This document shows, one piece after another, positions 12,501 to 22,200 of a DNA stretch of 64,000 bases (position 1 is its first letter; each line of letters opens with the position of its first letter). This stretch comes from Lineus longissimus (Eukaryota; Nemertea; Pilidiophora; Heteronemertea; Lineidae), in the NCBI RefSeq assembly GCF_910592395.1, contig NC_088319.1:15808001-15872000 (forward strand), in the 5' to 3' direction. The notes under the pieces are model-generated. The model saw only the letters and a list, made by a program, of their open reading frames with translations. It ran no database searches and had not been told where the DNA came from. Both the position numbers and the translations under genes were made by a program.

Positions 12501-14762
12501 AATATGTAGTCCTCTCTTTGTCAATATTTCAATTGGTCAATGATTCCAATCAAAATGATCCAACAATCCATGAAAATGGATCATCAGCACTCAAAAAACA
12601 AAACTGTTCACAGCTCTATATCCATCCCTCAGTCCTGCAAACCTGTTTGCAAATGTTAGGGTTTAGTCCTGTCTTCTTTGAAATCCAGATAGTATTATCA
12701 AAGATACCCGGAATGATCTGATTTCACAACTCAAGTCTGCTCTTCTTCATATCCAAGAATAGTTTCTTCAAATACAATTTTTTACGCGTTCAATGCCTTC
12801 ATACATGTGGCAACAAACATCCAAGAAACCACCAATATTGATAAACAGCGCCAAGAACTTTGAAAACTGAGCACTAAGATCACATAATCAGCAATCCCTC
12901 GTAAGATGGGATGTAAATATAAATTCCTCGGTTGTTTCTGAAAGCAGGCAGTCTTAAGACTGTTCTAAGACACGAAATGTAAGACCAGGCCAACCAGTAA
13001 CCATGGTAACAAGTCTATGATGAATGTCAGCAGAGGAACGCCAAATTCAGTCTGTATAACGAAGATGCTTTAAAGGCAGAGAACTCCATCGGAAAGAAAT
13101 GTTAATCCCATGCGTTACATTTCCTTACAAGGTGCAGCAGATGAAAGGAGATTGTGCAGGCCTTCAATTCATGTACATCATAGGCAAATGCCAGAGTGCA
13201 CAAATTGTTTGAGAAAGTGGGAGTATGCAACAAAATTAGATTTCCTATTTCTAGCCAGCTTACAATGTAACTGAAAGGTTAGGCCCAGGCATGCCAGGTG
13301 CAGGGTCAATCTGATTTTCTCCTGCTTATCATGAAAGAAATCAAATGCATTAAAAAAAAAGATGTCTCCTCTAAGAATAACATGAAGAATGAGGGCTGAG
13401 ATATTGGTTAAAATTCCATATTCTAAGTCGAGGTCCCGAGGAGACTTCAACAAGTCTAAAGTCCAAATGTTAGAAATTGAGAAAGAATAACTCGGAATAT
13501 TGGACAGAGTCAAGGCTGAAGAATGTCACTACTGTATATCCTAGGTCTGACTGTCTTGGACGGATCTAAATTTCCTGGTGAGAATTCATTCTGTAAGGTG
13601 CACAAGACGCTGTACATAGTAATTGAATCCACCCGCCACTAACCAACCTCCAGCAGGTAATGACCAGTCGAGGCAACAGTTTTCATTGATTTTAAGGGAT
13701 CATTAGCTCAAAACTTGCCAAGAATAACAGTTACTCAACAACATCAATAGATTACTTGAACTTGTTGTTAATACAGCGCTGGTGAGGTTATCTTACATTG
13801 TCTAACCGAAGTAGTTGATGTACAAAACAACAGATGGCAACCTTGTCTTGGAAGAACTGTCGGTGTAAGATGCTGGCAAGTACATGTAATCACAATGGAA
13901 AAACACTCTCCCTCCCCATTACAATAAGGGCCAATAATTTCACTTTCAAATTGGTCTTTTTTTGTACAACATAGCCTACTTCATGTCCAGACATAAACTG
14001 ACCTCTGTCATTTGACTTGGAGGAAATGACAGGGCTTCCCAATACTACAGGAGCCTTGTGATTTTAGACAACATCTCCCTTTCTACACCCAAATGTCATG
14101 AAATTTTCAGGAAATGTGTTGTATGGTGTTTTATTTCGTTTATGGCTACAAAACATTATTTTGATGATTTTAAACAAGGTGGAGGCTAAAATTTATAATC
14201 CCGATCGGAAATGACGTAGTTTGATCGCATTCAGCTATAAATCCATTGAACAGTGGTGCTTCTTTAGTCAACGGATGACCTTTTTTTTGGGCTGTGAAAG
14301 GGGATTGTAAACTCGTTCCCTAGGGGGGACGCTGTGTTACTGTTAGGATGACCAAATAGTAGGCCACTAAAGTACAATATTATCCATGTGATAATAGGGA
14401 GCTCCATTTCATGACTACCTCCCTACAGTACAAATGAATGTACAATGAATGTGTGTATGTCAGCTCATGTATGTTTGTGTATAGGGTGTAGGCAACATTT
14501 GAGCCGTTTTCAGATTGACACATTATTGTCACATTAGAAAGTAGGTCAACCAGAGTCAGAGACGAGATGAGAGAGGCAAGGCCTATATGTGCGCTGTTTT
14601 TATGACCTTCCAGGCGGAACCTTTCCATGAAATTTGGCACAATACTGCACAAACAAGAACTCTATCGAACTGTGCAGCAGAAATGGATAATCATGCTGTG
14701 ATTTCGTAGATACTCACCAAAGTCTGCTCGTAGCCAAAACTTCCTGGCCCTGATTCCGCCAT
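438..14762 (-). CDS. CLCN2: ClC-2-type voltage-gated chloride channel, split gene, 3' end off window
   Basis: Predicted plasma-membrane chloride channel of the ClC-1/2/K branch; dimeric, each subunit with its own pore. Exons: 14718-14762, 11549-11711, 10402-10533, 9654-9782, 9358-9491, 8934-9090, 8554-8679, 7926-8010, 7528-7629, 7145-7229, 6757-6985, 6340-6548, 6005-6126, 5555-5688, 4918-5120, 3531-3623, 2586-2765, 1629-1794, 1361-1410, 1222-1257, 1075-1110, 707-811, 438-524. All phases agree and sum to 936 codons. Family signatures seen: GSGIPE (157-162), GKEGP with the gating glutamate E201, GLFIP (454-458), and the pore tyrosine in SIYDSII (Y550). Two CBS domains lie at roughly 575-650 and 886-936. 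The N-terminal [15 protein letters not shown] is close to vertebrate ClC-2 (recalled, not searched). Human ClC-2 has 898 residues, so the linker here is longer. The final exon, expected to finish CBS2, is not in the window. Exons 16 and 17 are least certain. Confidence 0.93.
707..811 (-). CDS. CLCN2: ClC-2-like exon 22 (CBS2 start)
   Basis: Encodes [20 protein letters not shown] and [13 protein letters not shown], almost the vertebrate [23 protein letters not shown]. Phase 0 to 0. Confidence 0.95.
1075..1110 (-). CDS. CLCN2: ClC-2-like micro-exon 21
   Basis: 36-base exon encoding [12 protein letters not shown], corresponding to the vertebrate MSPEEI segment before CBS2. Acceptor CTTTTCAG, donor GTAGGT. 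This donor keeps phase 0 into exon 22. Confidence 0.85.
1222..1257 (-). CDS. CLCN2: ClC-2-like micro-exon 20
   Basis: 36-base exon encoding [12 protein letters not shown], matching the vertebrate EKRKLKRVRI stretch. Strong acceptor TTTTTCAG and donor GTGAGT, phase 0 to 0. Confidence 0.82.
1361..1410 (-). CDS. CLCN2: ClC-2-like exon 19 (short)
   Basis: 50-base exon encoding [17 protein letters not shown], between acceptor TCTCTTCAG and donor GTAAGA, phase 1 to 0. It joins exons 18 and 20 in frame. Confidence 0.75.
1629..1794 (-). CDS. CLCN2: ClC-2-like exon 18 (CBS linker)
   Basis: Encodes [20 protein letters not shown] and [20 protein letters not shown]. The Lys-Ser-Ile-Leu-Lys-Lys block resembles the basic PLKPALKRGPS segment of vertebrate ClC-2 linkers. 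Phase 0 to 1. Confidence 0.75.
2586..2765 (-). CDS. CLCN2: ClC-2-like exon 17 (CBS linker, provisional)
   Basis: In-frame Pro/Ser/Thr-rich segment ([20 protein letters not shown]) after a strong polypyrimidine acceptor ending ATTAG, with a weaker GTGCGT donor, phase 0 to 0. Local G+C is higher than in the flanking intron. The acceptor is more secure than the donor. Confidence 0.6.
3531..3623 (-). CDS. CLCN2: ClC-2-like exon 16 (CBS linker, provisional)
   Basis: Proposed from splice sites and phase: acceptor TTTTACCTGAAG, open frame [20 protein letters not shown] continuing to EALRRQ, donor GTAGTG, phase 0 to 0. No direct family similarity was recognised because the linker is variable. It could be alternatively spliced or not an exon. 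Confidence 0.45.
4117..4305. repeat. Degenerate palindromic element, copy A
   Basis: Begins with GAGGTGTTTTAGAATAGAAA, shared with the element at 17344. Its second half contains TTTTAGCTCCACCCTTG and ends near CCTCCAGTTCAGTATCC. The arms are partly self-complementary, so it reads as an old foldback MITE in an intron of the chloride channel gene. Confidence 0.6.
4918..5120 (-). CDS. CLCN2: ClC-2-like exon 15 (CBS1 end, linker)
   Basis: Encodes [20 protein letters not shown] (vertebrate SMILLGSIERSQVVALL), then the start of the variable acidic linker between CBS1 and CBS2. Phase 1 to 0. Confidence 0.93.
5555..5688 (-). CDS. CLCN2: ClC-2-like exon 14 (CBS1 start)
   Basis: Encodes [17 protein letters not shown] and [14 protein letters not shown]. 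The VEDIMVRDV motif opens CBS domain 1 in ClC-2. Phase 2 to 1. Confidence 0.95.
5725..5815. repeat. Fragment of dispersed AACCTCTCTATTAAGGACACC repeat
   Basis: Contains AACCTCTCTATTAAGGACAC and, downstream, the partly complementary ACAGAGAGGTGTCTTGAC. Similar phrases occur near 850-915, 32208-32300 and 58590-58625, so this is a multi-copy intronic or intergenic element. Confidence 0.5.
6005..6126 (-). CDS. CLCN2: ClC-2-like exon 13 (helix R, pore tyrosine)
   Basis: Encodes [20 protein letters not shown] then [13 protein letters not shown]550 corresponds to the conserved pore Tyr at the end of helix R. Phase 0 to 2. Confidence 0.93.
6340..6548 (-). CDS. CLCN2: ClC-2-like exon 12
   Basis: Encodes [39 protein letters not shown] and [17 protein letters not shown]. 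These are the most conserved helices N-Q of ClC-2. Phase 1 to 0. Confidence 0.97.
6757..6985 (-). CDS. CLCN2: ClC-2-like exon 11 (GLFIP pore motif)
   Basis: Residues 387-462. Contains [18 protein letters not shown] and the [10 protein letters not shown] filter motif (454-463). Phase 0 to 1. Confidence 0.96.
7145..7229 (-). CDS. CLCN2: ClC-2-like exon 10
   Basis: Encodes [20 protein letters not shown] and GLGQFMGGE, matching the vertebrate TFPPGFGQFMAGQ segment. Phase 2 to 0. The donor GAG|GTGAGT was preferred because it keeps the frame with exon 11. Confidence 0.92.
7528..7629 (-). CDS. CLCN2: ClC-2-like exon 9
   Basis: Encodes [20 protein letters not shown] then [15 protein letters not shown], the helix J-K segment. 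Phase 2 to 2; the donor follows an A7 run. Confidence 0.9.
7926..8010 (-). CDS. CLCN2: ClC-2-like exon 8
   Basis: Encodes [20 protein letters not shown] and ELLAFAFIG, matching the ClC-2 ALFKTRFRLDFPFD region. Phase 1 to 2. Confidence 0.9.
8094..8284. mobile_element. 191-bp MITE with TGTGACCC / GGGTCACA ends
   Basis: Terminal inverted repeats open TGTGACCCACCACGACAAAA and close with the imperfect complement ending GGCGGGTCACA; TA flanks both ends (cata|TGTG and CACA|tatg), as for Tc1/mariner-type MITEs. The inner part shares CCTGTCAAGCTCAGA with the 27-kb element. It lies between chloride-channel exons 7 and 8. No coding capacity. Confidence 0.7.
8554..8679 (-). CDS. CLCN2: ClC-2-like exon 7
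   Basis: Encodes [20 protein letters not shown] followed by [18 protein letters not shown], matching the region after GAPIGG in ClC-1/2. Phase 1 to 1. Confidence 0.94.
8934..9090 (-). CDS. CLCN2: ClC-2-like exon 6 (GPFVH to AAPIG)
   Basis: Completes the GKEGPFVH motif. Continues with [18 protein letters not shown] and FAAPIGG, all highly conserved in ClC-2. Phase 0 to 1 with a GTCAGT donor. Confidence 0.95.
9358..9491 (-). CDS. CLCN2: ClC-2-like exon 5 (GSGIPE and GKE)
   Basis: Begins with the [20 protein letters not shown] signature. It ends with GKE, so the pore glutamate E201 is the last codon before the intron. Phase 1 to 0. Confidence 0.96.
9654..9782 (-). CDS. CLCN2: ClC-2-like exon 4 (helix C)
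   Basis: Encodes [20 protein letters not shown] and ends LVAPNAIG just before the first selectivity motif. Phase 1 to 1, GTAGGT donor. Confidence 0.92.
10402..10533 (-). CDS. CLCN2: ClC-2-like exon 3 (helix B)
   Basis: Encodes [19 protein letters not shown], matching the first membrane helix of ClC-1/2 channels (GEDWIF is family-typical). Phase 1 to 1, GTATGT donor. Confidence 0.92.
11549..11711 (-). CDS. CLCN2: ClC-2-like exon 2 (cytosolic N terminus)
   Basis: Starts [18 protein letters not shown], the conserved ClC-2 N-terminal segment. A Lys/Glu-rich stretch and a Cys-rich segment (CPACCVKTK) before the first membrane helix follow. Acceptor TTCCAG, donor GTAAGT, phase 0 to 1. Confidence 0.88.
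14718..14762 (-). CDS. CLCN2: ClC-2-like exon 1 (start codon)
   Basis: Encodes [15 protein letters not shown] and ends at a GTGAGT donor in phase 0. The ATG lies in the context AACAAGATGGCG, a good eukaryotic start. YEQTL matches the vertebrate ClC-2 N terminus directly before the MYGRYT motif carried by exon 2, which fixes this start. Confidence 0.85.
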
Positions 14763-15696
14763 CTTGTTTTCTCTGTTGTGGTTGTCGTTAATAACTAAGG
14801 TCTCATTGGGAGTTGTGTTTTCATTCATGCACGGCCCGCGAATTTACAATTCCCAAACAGGACAGTCATAAGATTTCGAGCTTTCTGATTGGCCAACAGT
14901 AGAGCCAATTTACATACGCACATGGCCGAAGTGTACTCCTTGTTGTGATGTTGTCAAGTAGTACAGAAGTTGGGGTTCGAAACCCATGTGGGAAAATAAA
15001 TTTCAACACATTTTTTTTCCTTTTTTCTTACATTTCATCTTTTTTAAAAAAGTTTTCACTATTTCATCTTATTCTAATTTTGATTAGTTTTGGCAAAGAC
15101 ATGCTTTTTTGGATTTTCTGAAACCTAGAACGCTACTCAATAGGCGGCTAACAAGAAACTACGCATTTACCGTTGTTGCCGACGTATGTGTACACTGAAC
15201 TTGGGATGTGCGTCGGCCCCGTGTTGAAATGCCGTCCAGTGCCAGTTGGTGCGTTTTTCGCTGATTTGTGCAAAATTCAACATGTCTCAAAAGTTCAATG
15301 GCTGACCCTCGTTTTTTTTTTGATTTTTGTGTAGCGTAACCAACTGTCTTTCATGGAAGAATGGTCACTGTAAGAATTATTCAGGAAGAAATGTATAATA
15401 TTTGGGGTTTTTCGTGATTGTCCGGCCCAATTGGCAATATTGCCATTTGGGATGGTGAACAGAGCTAGGAGCAAATGCGACGCTTATGATTTATTTAATG
15501 AAACAAAATGCCCGATTTAACATCCTGCAGAATCAGGGGAATTGTGCGTTTCCAGTGATATACGACACAAATGGGTTGTCCTCATGCATTGACTTTGGAA
15601 ACGCATTTTAAAATAGATGGTACGTCCTGTTAATGGGGCACGTCATCATTGCGTACATATGGGAAAAACTCCCTAACGAGACCTAATTGCGATTCT

Positions 15697-15765
15697 TTCG
15701 CTCCCTAACCTTTTCGCCCCCAGTCGTTTCGCTCCAAAACGAAGTCGTTTCGCTCCCTGCGACTT
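15697..15765. repeat. Cluster of TTTCGCTCC repeats
   Basis: Three TTTCGCTCC copies plus the related TTTTCGCCCC lie within 70 bases; two sit in the longer phrase AGTCGTTTCGCTCC. G+C and CpG are higher than in the surroundings. Role unknown. Confidence 0.5.
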
Positions 15766-17343
15766 TTAGTACCCCGGTGTAAAAGAAATCCAAGTCCCCC
15801 CGGAATCTAAGTCCTGTCCTTTTGTTAAAGTTAATAGAGTCGACGTTTCCTTTGTTGAAGATTATGTGGCTAACCTAACCAAACCATTAACCACATTCGT
15901 TGACAATACACAGCTATTGTTATTGTATGGGGTCCTGCATTTCAAGGACGTCCATTCCTTTTACACCGGTACAATGAATAAATATTTGTTGAAATTCATT
16001 GATAAACTCCACATGTACAATAATGTTCACTGCATTTGCGGCAAAGTACAGTGTAGATGTGCCTTCCAGATGATGTACAAATCAAACAATTCCTATAGTT
16101 CATATTGTAACTTCTGTCTTTATTCTATACATTTATGTCAGTATAAATAAGGAACAAAGGAAACAGGGGATATTCAGCTTAAAAAGAACCTTTTTGATTG
16201 AAACCGGACAAGAAAGGCCAACTGGCCAAACCGAATACTACATGTAGAAAGGAACTGCATAAATAGATATTACAGGCAATCACTTGCTAGAAAGTGAAGT
16301 GATAAAAAATACATCATCAATAATAAAACTGGGATCCAACGACAGAATCCAACATAATCTCAAATAAATAAATAGAAAATTTACATTCAAAAGCAAATCG
16401 GACAATTATTTACACATAAGTTTCTATTATGCATTTTAAATACAGAGGTAACTCATTCAATGATAATATCACAGTTAGCATATGGCATGTTATCACTATC
16501 TCAATGCTTTTTAACAAACAGTGTGATAGCATTTGCAGCACTAAACTCTCTGCAGCGCAATGAAATGGCCAAAGCTTTGGACTGTCTTATTGTTTGCAAA
16601 AGCGGAATGTTTTCTCTCCCTGAAAGCTATATCAGAGAATCTTTGAAAGGACGGTGTCATAATACAAACATGTATATTCATCCATCAACAAGAAAGGACA
16701 GAGTCGTAATGCATATATTGGTCCACAAACAGGAGAAGACGAAGTCATAATGCATAGTATATTCATAACAAAAAATAACATCATGGCAAACAATTAAAGT
16801 ACATAGTGGAACTCCACAACTTGTGGTAACAGCAAGCTGAATAAGATTTGTCACTTCACAAGGACAACCTTGAAGCAACATCCCAGCAGTCAAATAACTA
16901 TTCTAAAATACCTTGGTACTGTAAAGTCAACTTTTAAATGGAAAATGCATAAGCCTCGTTCTGAGAGTGGAGTGTTTTGGACACGCAACCAAGATGCTCT
17001 ACCAAAGTTCCCTCGGGTTGCACTAAAATGTGGAACCATGCACACAGCTCACTTCAGAAGTTTGAGGCTCTCAAAACACTGCTTCAAACACAAATCAGCC
17101 AAGGAAGCATCAACCACCCTAAGTTTTTTAATGAGCACTACACATATTTGCTGAGAAAAACGCTCCAAATAGCCCATTTGCGCGGATTTTAGCGTCACTT
17201 GAGCGAGCCGATCCGGACTTCCTATACGGGCTGCCGTAACATAATGTAAACAACGGCGCTACCGGCGCTCCGGGCAGGCGATGGATGGAATTTGCCAAAT
17301 TCGCACATATTCAAGTTATTTCGTGGCCTATCTTTTTAAGTTT

Positions 17344-17535
17344 GAGGTATTTTAGAATAGAAATTGAACCCTCGGCTTCGGACCTTGGTTGAGTTACCAA
17401 GACACTCTCGGGTGGAGCTAAAATTTCGTCCAAACCCTCGCCTGTCGGCTCGGGTTTGGACTGTATTTTAGCTCCACCCTCGAGTGTCTTGGTAACTCAA
17501 CCAAGGTCCTCCGCCTCGGGTTCAATTCCTTAAAC
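17344..17535. mobile_element. Foldback (palindromic) element, copy B
   Basis: Two arms of about 80 bases are inverted copies at roughly 85-90% identity (for example GACCTTGGTTGAGTTACCAA against its complement), with almost no spacer. The left edge GAGGTATTTTAGAATAGAAA matches the element at 4117. No open frame; non-autonomous. Confidence 0.75.
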
Positions 17536-18830
17536 ATTACATTTCACAGAGGAATCATTCAACACATGAATAACCATCACCTCACACTACTATTGACTCA
17601 ATGATCCATCACAGAATAGCATTTCCATTTTGATTCAGTTCATTTTTTCTTCAAAGGTCCTTTACATCCACCTCTCTCCTCTTCAAACTTGCTACAAAAG
17701 TGCAGTTTCATAGGCTGTGAATAATCGTAACGATGGAGCAGGCCCCAATTAATTGATTCACACAACTACCAAACAATACACACATCTCAACTCCATGCAG
17801 AGGTTTTATGTGTGTTTTCTGTAGATTTTATGGGGACTGATCGATCACTATAAGTTGATTTTGGTATCTTCAAGTGCCGACGACATGGAGACCTGCATTA
17901 GCAGAGAGAATATCTCTTCATTGAATAATGAGGCGTGTCAAGCAAAGTAGGATAAGTCTCCCAGACAAAAAATGATTATCATCTCAAAACAGAGCTCACC
18001 ATGATAGGGACATTTAGAACAAGTTAGATAGGGTACACCAGCACAAGATGGAGTGGAACAATAGAAATGCTATTTTGGAATAGACATCAGGAAGAAATTA
18101 AAATGGCCCGTGCTGAGGAGAGTTAACTAGACTGATGTGAAGAGGTCAGCTGAAGTGAACCAAGGCTGTGGGGCTTACATGCACTGTCACTGCTAGCATA
18201 GTTAACATAATGGTAACACAGACCACCACCAATGCCAGGCAAACAACTACTCGTATTGAACTAATGCGGTGAAAAACAAGACTGCATGGTACCCGCTGTC
18301 AGGTTTTTAAATGCTTTTGTGCCAATCTGAGATAATCCCCCTAGAATGACCATGCGTGTTGCACAAAACTATCAAAGAATGAAGGATAGATCAAAACAGT
18401 AAGTGACGAATGTCGGCCAGTTACAGTAAAAGGCTTAAAAGAAAATAGTTTTTAAAAAAAACACACTGATAGCACAAAATCAGTATAAAGACAGTGCACA
18501 CCTTGAATTTCAAATGCTTTAAAAGTTTTTCTGATCGGTAGCTTGTAGATTATTGCTCTGGTGCCTTCAATTAAGGCCTATAGCCATGTCAGTGTTTCAC
18601 GTCGCATATATCACAAACAGAGCCTTATTGTTAATATACTGCACTGCCAATAAACAGAAACTTGCGCATGTTATGCAATGTGAAACACTCATGTCAAGAT
18701 AGGCCTTAATAGTATCAAGAAATGGCCGACAATCCCACTGGGTTAACATGTGGCTTTATACCAATCGCTTTCTCCAGCATGAACAAATATTTTAAAGACA
18801 CAAATCATCCCCGTCAGAGCCCCAGGATCT

Positions 18831-19267
18831 TCAGTTACCACGGTTGGGTGGTCCCACCTTCACTTCAGTCTTATAACCTGACGCTAACGCCTCATCAGAA
18901 TGGGTCATTTTCAATTTGACCGGTTCAGTCGCACTAGTAGTAGGAGTAACAGCTATAGAAGTCCGTACACCGTTCGCGCTCGCCGTAATATCACTTGTTT
19001 TATACTTTGCGTTAATCTTTGGTAAGTTTAACGGCTGCATGTACGGACTTGAGTTTGAGTTCGAGCGCCCTCTGGGAACCCATTCGTCCTTGATCGGGGA
19101 AGCACTCCGAGCCCTTTGAGGAGATCCACGACCTTGGGTCTCCGACTCGCGTTGTTTGGACGAGCGCCGATCCACTCCACAGTAGAGGTAGGTGAAATTC
19201 TTGATGGCCCGGATGGGATAAATGGCTTGACTCTTTCGTACCTTCTCGAAGACTTCTATGCTGATGG
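18831..19267 (-). CDS. TTLL10: NlpC-TTLL10 exon 13 (tail and stop)
   Basis: Last coding exon: end of the TTL domain, then a Ser/Arg/Thr-rich tail with [16 protein letters not shown] (1120-1135) and PVKLKMTHS (1184-1192). TGA stop at 18831-18833. The acceptor ACTTCAG restores the frame from exon 12. Confidence 0.92.
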
Positions 19268-22200
19268 CTGAAGTAGAAACATAACTAATTAAGCAGAGGT
19301 AGTTTCTTGCGAAATAATTGGCCAAGTAGTGAGATATGCTTTAATCAGGAGAGCTTGGGTTGACCCTGTGAAGGACCACCACGTTATGCTCACACATCTT
19401 GACCTCAACCTACCAAACCTTCATGGAGTCAGCTATAGTAAAGCGAGTTACCCAAGTCTACAATCGTACCTAGCGACTCCTCCACCATTGGAGGTAGCGT
19501 CTCCTTGAGAATCTCCGTGCCGATATGGAGGGCTGGGTTGATGTTGACCTCAATCAACCAAACCTTCATGGCGTCGTCAATCATAAAGTCGAGGCCATAC
19601 AACTCGAAGAAGCCAACTTTTGCCGTCAGTTTGTGGCGTACGCTGTTGAACAGATGGAGCATGATTCGTTGCATTTGTTTCTGAAAGACAAGGAAACAAC
19701 TCTCTTCAACGACTCATGGCACATCTTGTGCCATTCGCAGAACTCGCATATTGTTGCTTGTGTTAGTGAAGGGGGAGGGGCGTAGGCAAGAATTTCGGGG
19801 TTCATTTGGTAGACTCCAGGTGGCCAATATGCACAGAACTAGGGAAATGGTTCGTTAATCTACAGTCGCGAAGCATCGGTTCGAGTTACCTTCTGATGCA
19901 CAGTAGCGACAGATCAGCATGACCCCACTGACTTGTCTGTATTCAGAAACCCAACCAGTACTGACCGTGCAAGTGTTTTTGACCCAGTCTTTCTCAAGTC
20001 CTTTCTGCTCCATGTGCTTCTCGTTGATGTAATCGTTAAACTGCGCCATGTTGATCACGGTGTCCTCTTTCACGTCTTTGTACAGAGGGTCCTTCTTTTG
20101 AATAAACTACAATAGCAACAGAGATATTGATGTTAACTCGGCAATCAAAGATTATTGGTTGGTAGTTGTGTTTCTAGAGTACCCCAGTCAGATGTACCAC
20201 TTGTACTTACCTGGTTAGTAAGATGTGTCGTGAGATCTGTACTGTCCTTACAATACTTGTGGCACGAAAGACGGATGTATCCCTTGTGGTATAGCACTAT
20301 GAATGGCACGGTACTGGCGATGAGCATGTATGCACGGATGTCAAACTTACAACCACGGATCAGCAGAGGATCCTTCAGGTACCTAAAGTGAAGCATAACA
20401 AGTTTTAAACAAGTGCTTCAATACATAAGGAGAAACTGCCAGAAGGTACGTATTTTGAGACATGATTGAGGAGTCCACTTCCTCTCAGTCTAGTTTTCCT
20501 CCAAGGACCAAGGGTTTCTCCAACATCACTGCAAGCAGACTACCGTAGCTGAGCCAGTTAGTATCATTAAAGACCCTTGCCCAGAGACAGTTGTCCACAG
20601 AATACTGTTCAAGGGAGGAAATTTGAAGGAGAGTCAATGGGAAGGAGTAGGGTGGTGGGGGTTAAGCCCTGATATGGGGCAGGGCTCACACGGAATCATC
20701 CCAGCTGATATTGATGCCCTATCAAGTAATTGGCCTCACCTCTGAATAATCCTTGGCATTGGCCGCTGACTGCGCTTTGAGTTGGCAAACTTCTCCTCTC
20801 TCTCCCTGAAGAACTTTGTGACATCTTCAAGCTCTCTCACCAAGAAGATACCTTTACCCTGATTAAGACCCGTCGGCTTACATATCCACATCTCACCCTC
20901 TGAAATTGATATAGGAGACAAGACCACGAATGAATATTCATAGGTTGGAGGGTCCAGGCCTATCTATTAGACGAGTGCATGTTTTTTACTCTCAAGTACA
21001 TATTTGGAGAGGTATTGCAAAAATATTTGTTGTGGCAAGTCTACAGATATAAAGAAATTATTTGATGAAAAAATTAATTTCGAATTTTGCTAATTTGGTA
21101 ATAGGGGGCGTGTTTTGAGTTTTTTCTGCCAGTTGGCTGAAAAGAGTGGAAATATCAAAGTCTGTCTAATTTGTCGATTAAAAAAAAATTTCCGTGGTCA
21201 ATCACCATTTTATTTTTCACCATTTACTTGCCCGACTGTCCGGAATAACATAATCTAAATTTCAGATTCACAACACCACGCGTTCTTTGATGCGTCGCGG
21301 TCAAACATTGACAATTTAACTGCTAAAAGGCTTAAAAAATCAATTGTGGTCTTGTCTCTATTTACACTACATTTTGGGTCAATATAGTGAAAAATTTGAA
21401 TGTGCTCAAATCACTCTAATTCATTTAGAATATTGTATTGCTGATGATTTAAGGTCAAAACAAGCTAAAATAATGAGAAAAAAACTTAATTTGACCCAAA
21501 TAAGAGTCAACCTAACCCCGGTCTAAGTTCGGTTTCATTTTTACAAGTCTTGTTGTGTTGCCATTCATTTTGTAATTTCTTTGAAACTACTTAGGCCTTG
21601 ATTCTGAAAGTTGTTCCCTAAGCAGCAAAGATATTTCTAAATCACATCCTAAAGTTTCAGCTCCATAGCTTGCTTATTCTGGCCAGGGCAGGTCTTTGAA
21701 TTTGGTGCTGTTGGGTGCAAAATCATGACTTTTTGTCGATTTTGTCCTCTTTCGTCGCTTTGGCACAGTTGTACCACTCTTTGAAATGTCTCTCATTTCT
21801 CCAAAAATGTCCAGATATGACTTTCCTTTGTTGGAGAGTTGTGGGATGTCATGTACATTAGTTTGAAAAAAATCGCAAAATGTTAACCCCTGAAATGTAC
21901 CTTCATTGAGACAAGACCACTAATGAATATTCATAGGTTGGAGGGTCCAGGCCTATCTATTAGACGAGTGCATGTTTTTTACTCTCAAGTACATATTTGG
22001 AGAGGTATTGAAAAAATATTTGTTGTGGCAAGTCTACAGATATAAAGAAATTATTTAATGAAAAAATTAATTTCGAATTTTGCTAATTTGGTAATAGGGG
22101 GCGTGTTTTGAGTTTTTTCTGCCAGTTGGCTGAAAAGAGTGGAAATATCAAAGTCTGTCTAATTTGTCGATTAAAAAAAAATTTCCGTGGTCAATCACCA

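Larger units (their letters stand above)
14763..18830. other. Gap between TTLL10-like stop and ClC-2-like start
   Basis: Should hold the 3' UTR of the upstream gene and the promoter and 5' UTR of the channel gene; both genes read leftward. No coding exon was recognised. The foldback element at 17344-17535 is the main structured feature. I did not find a polyadenylation signal close to the 18831 stop that I would defend. Confidence 0.6.

Noticed and set aside
14960-14985. GGGGTTCGAAACCC as a tRNA T arm
   Set aside because: The B-box-like sequence stands alone; no A box or anticodon arm is found at the right distance on either strand.
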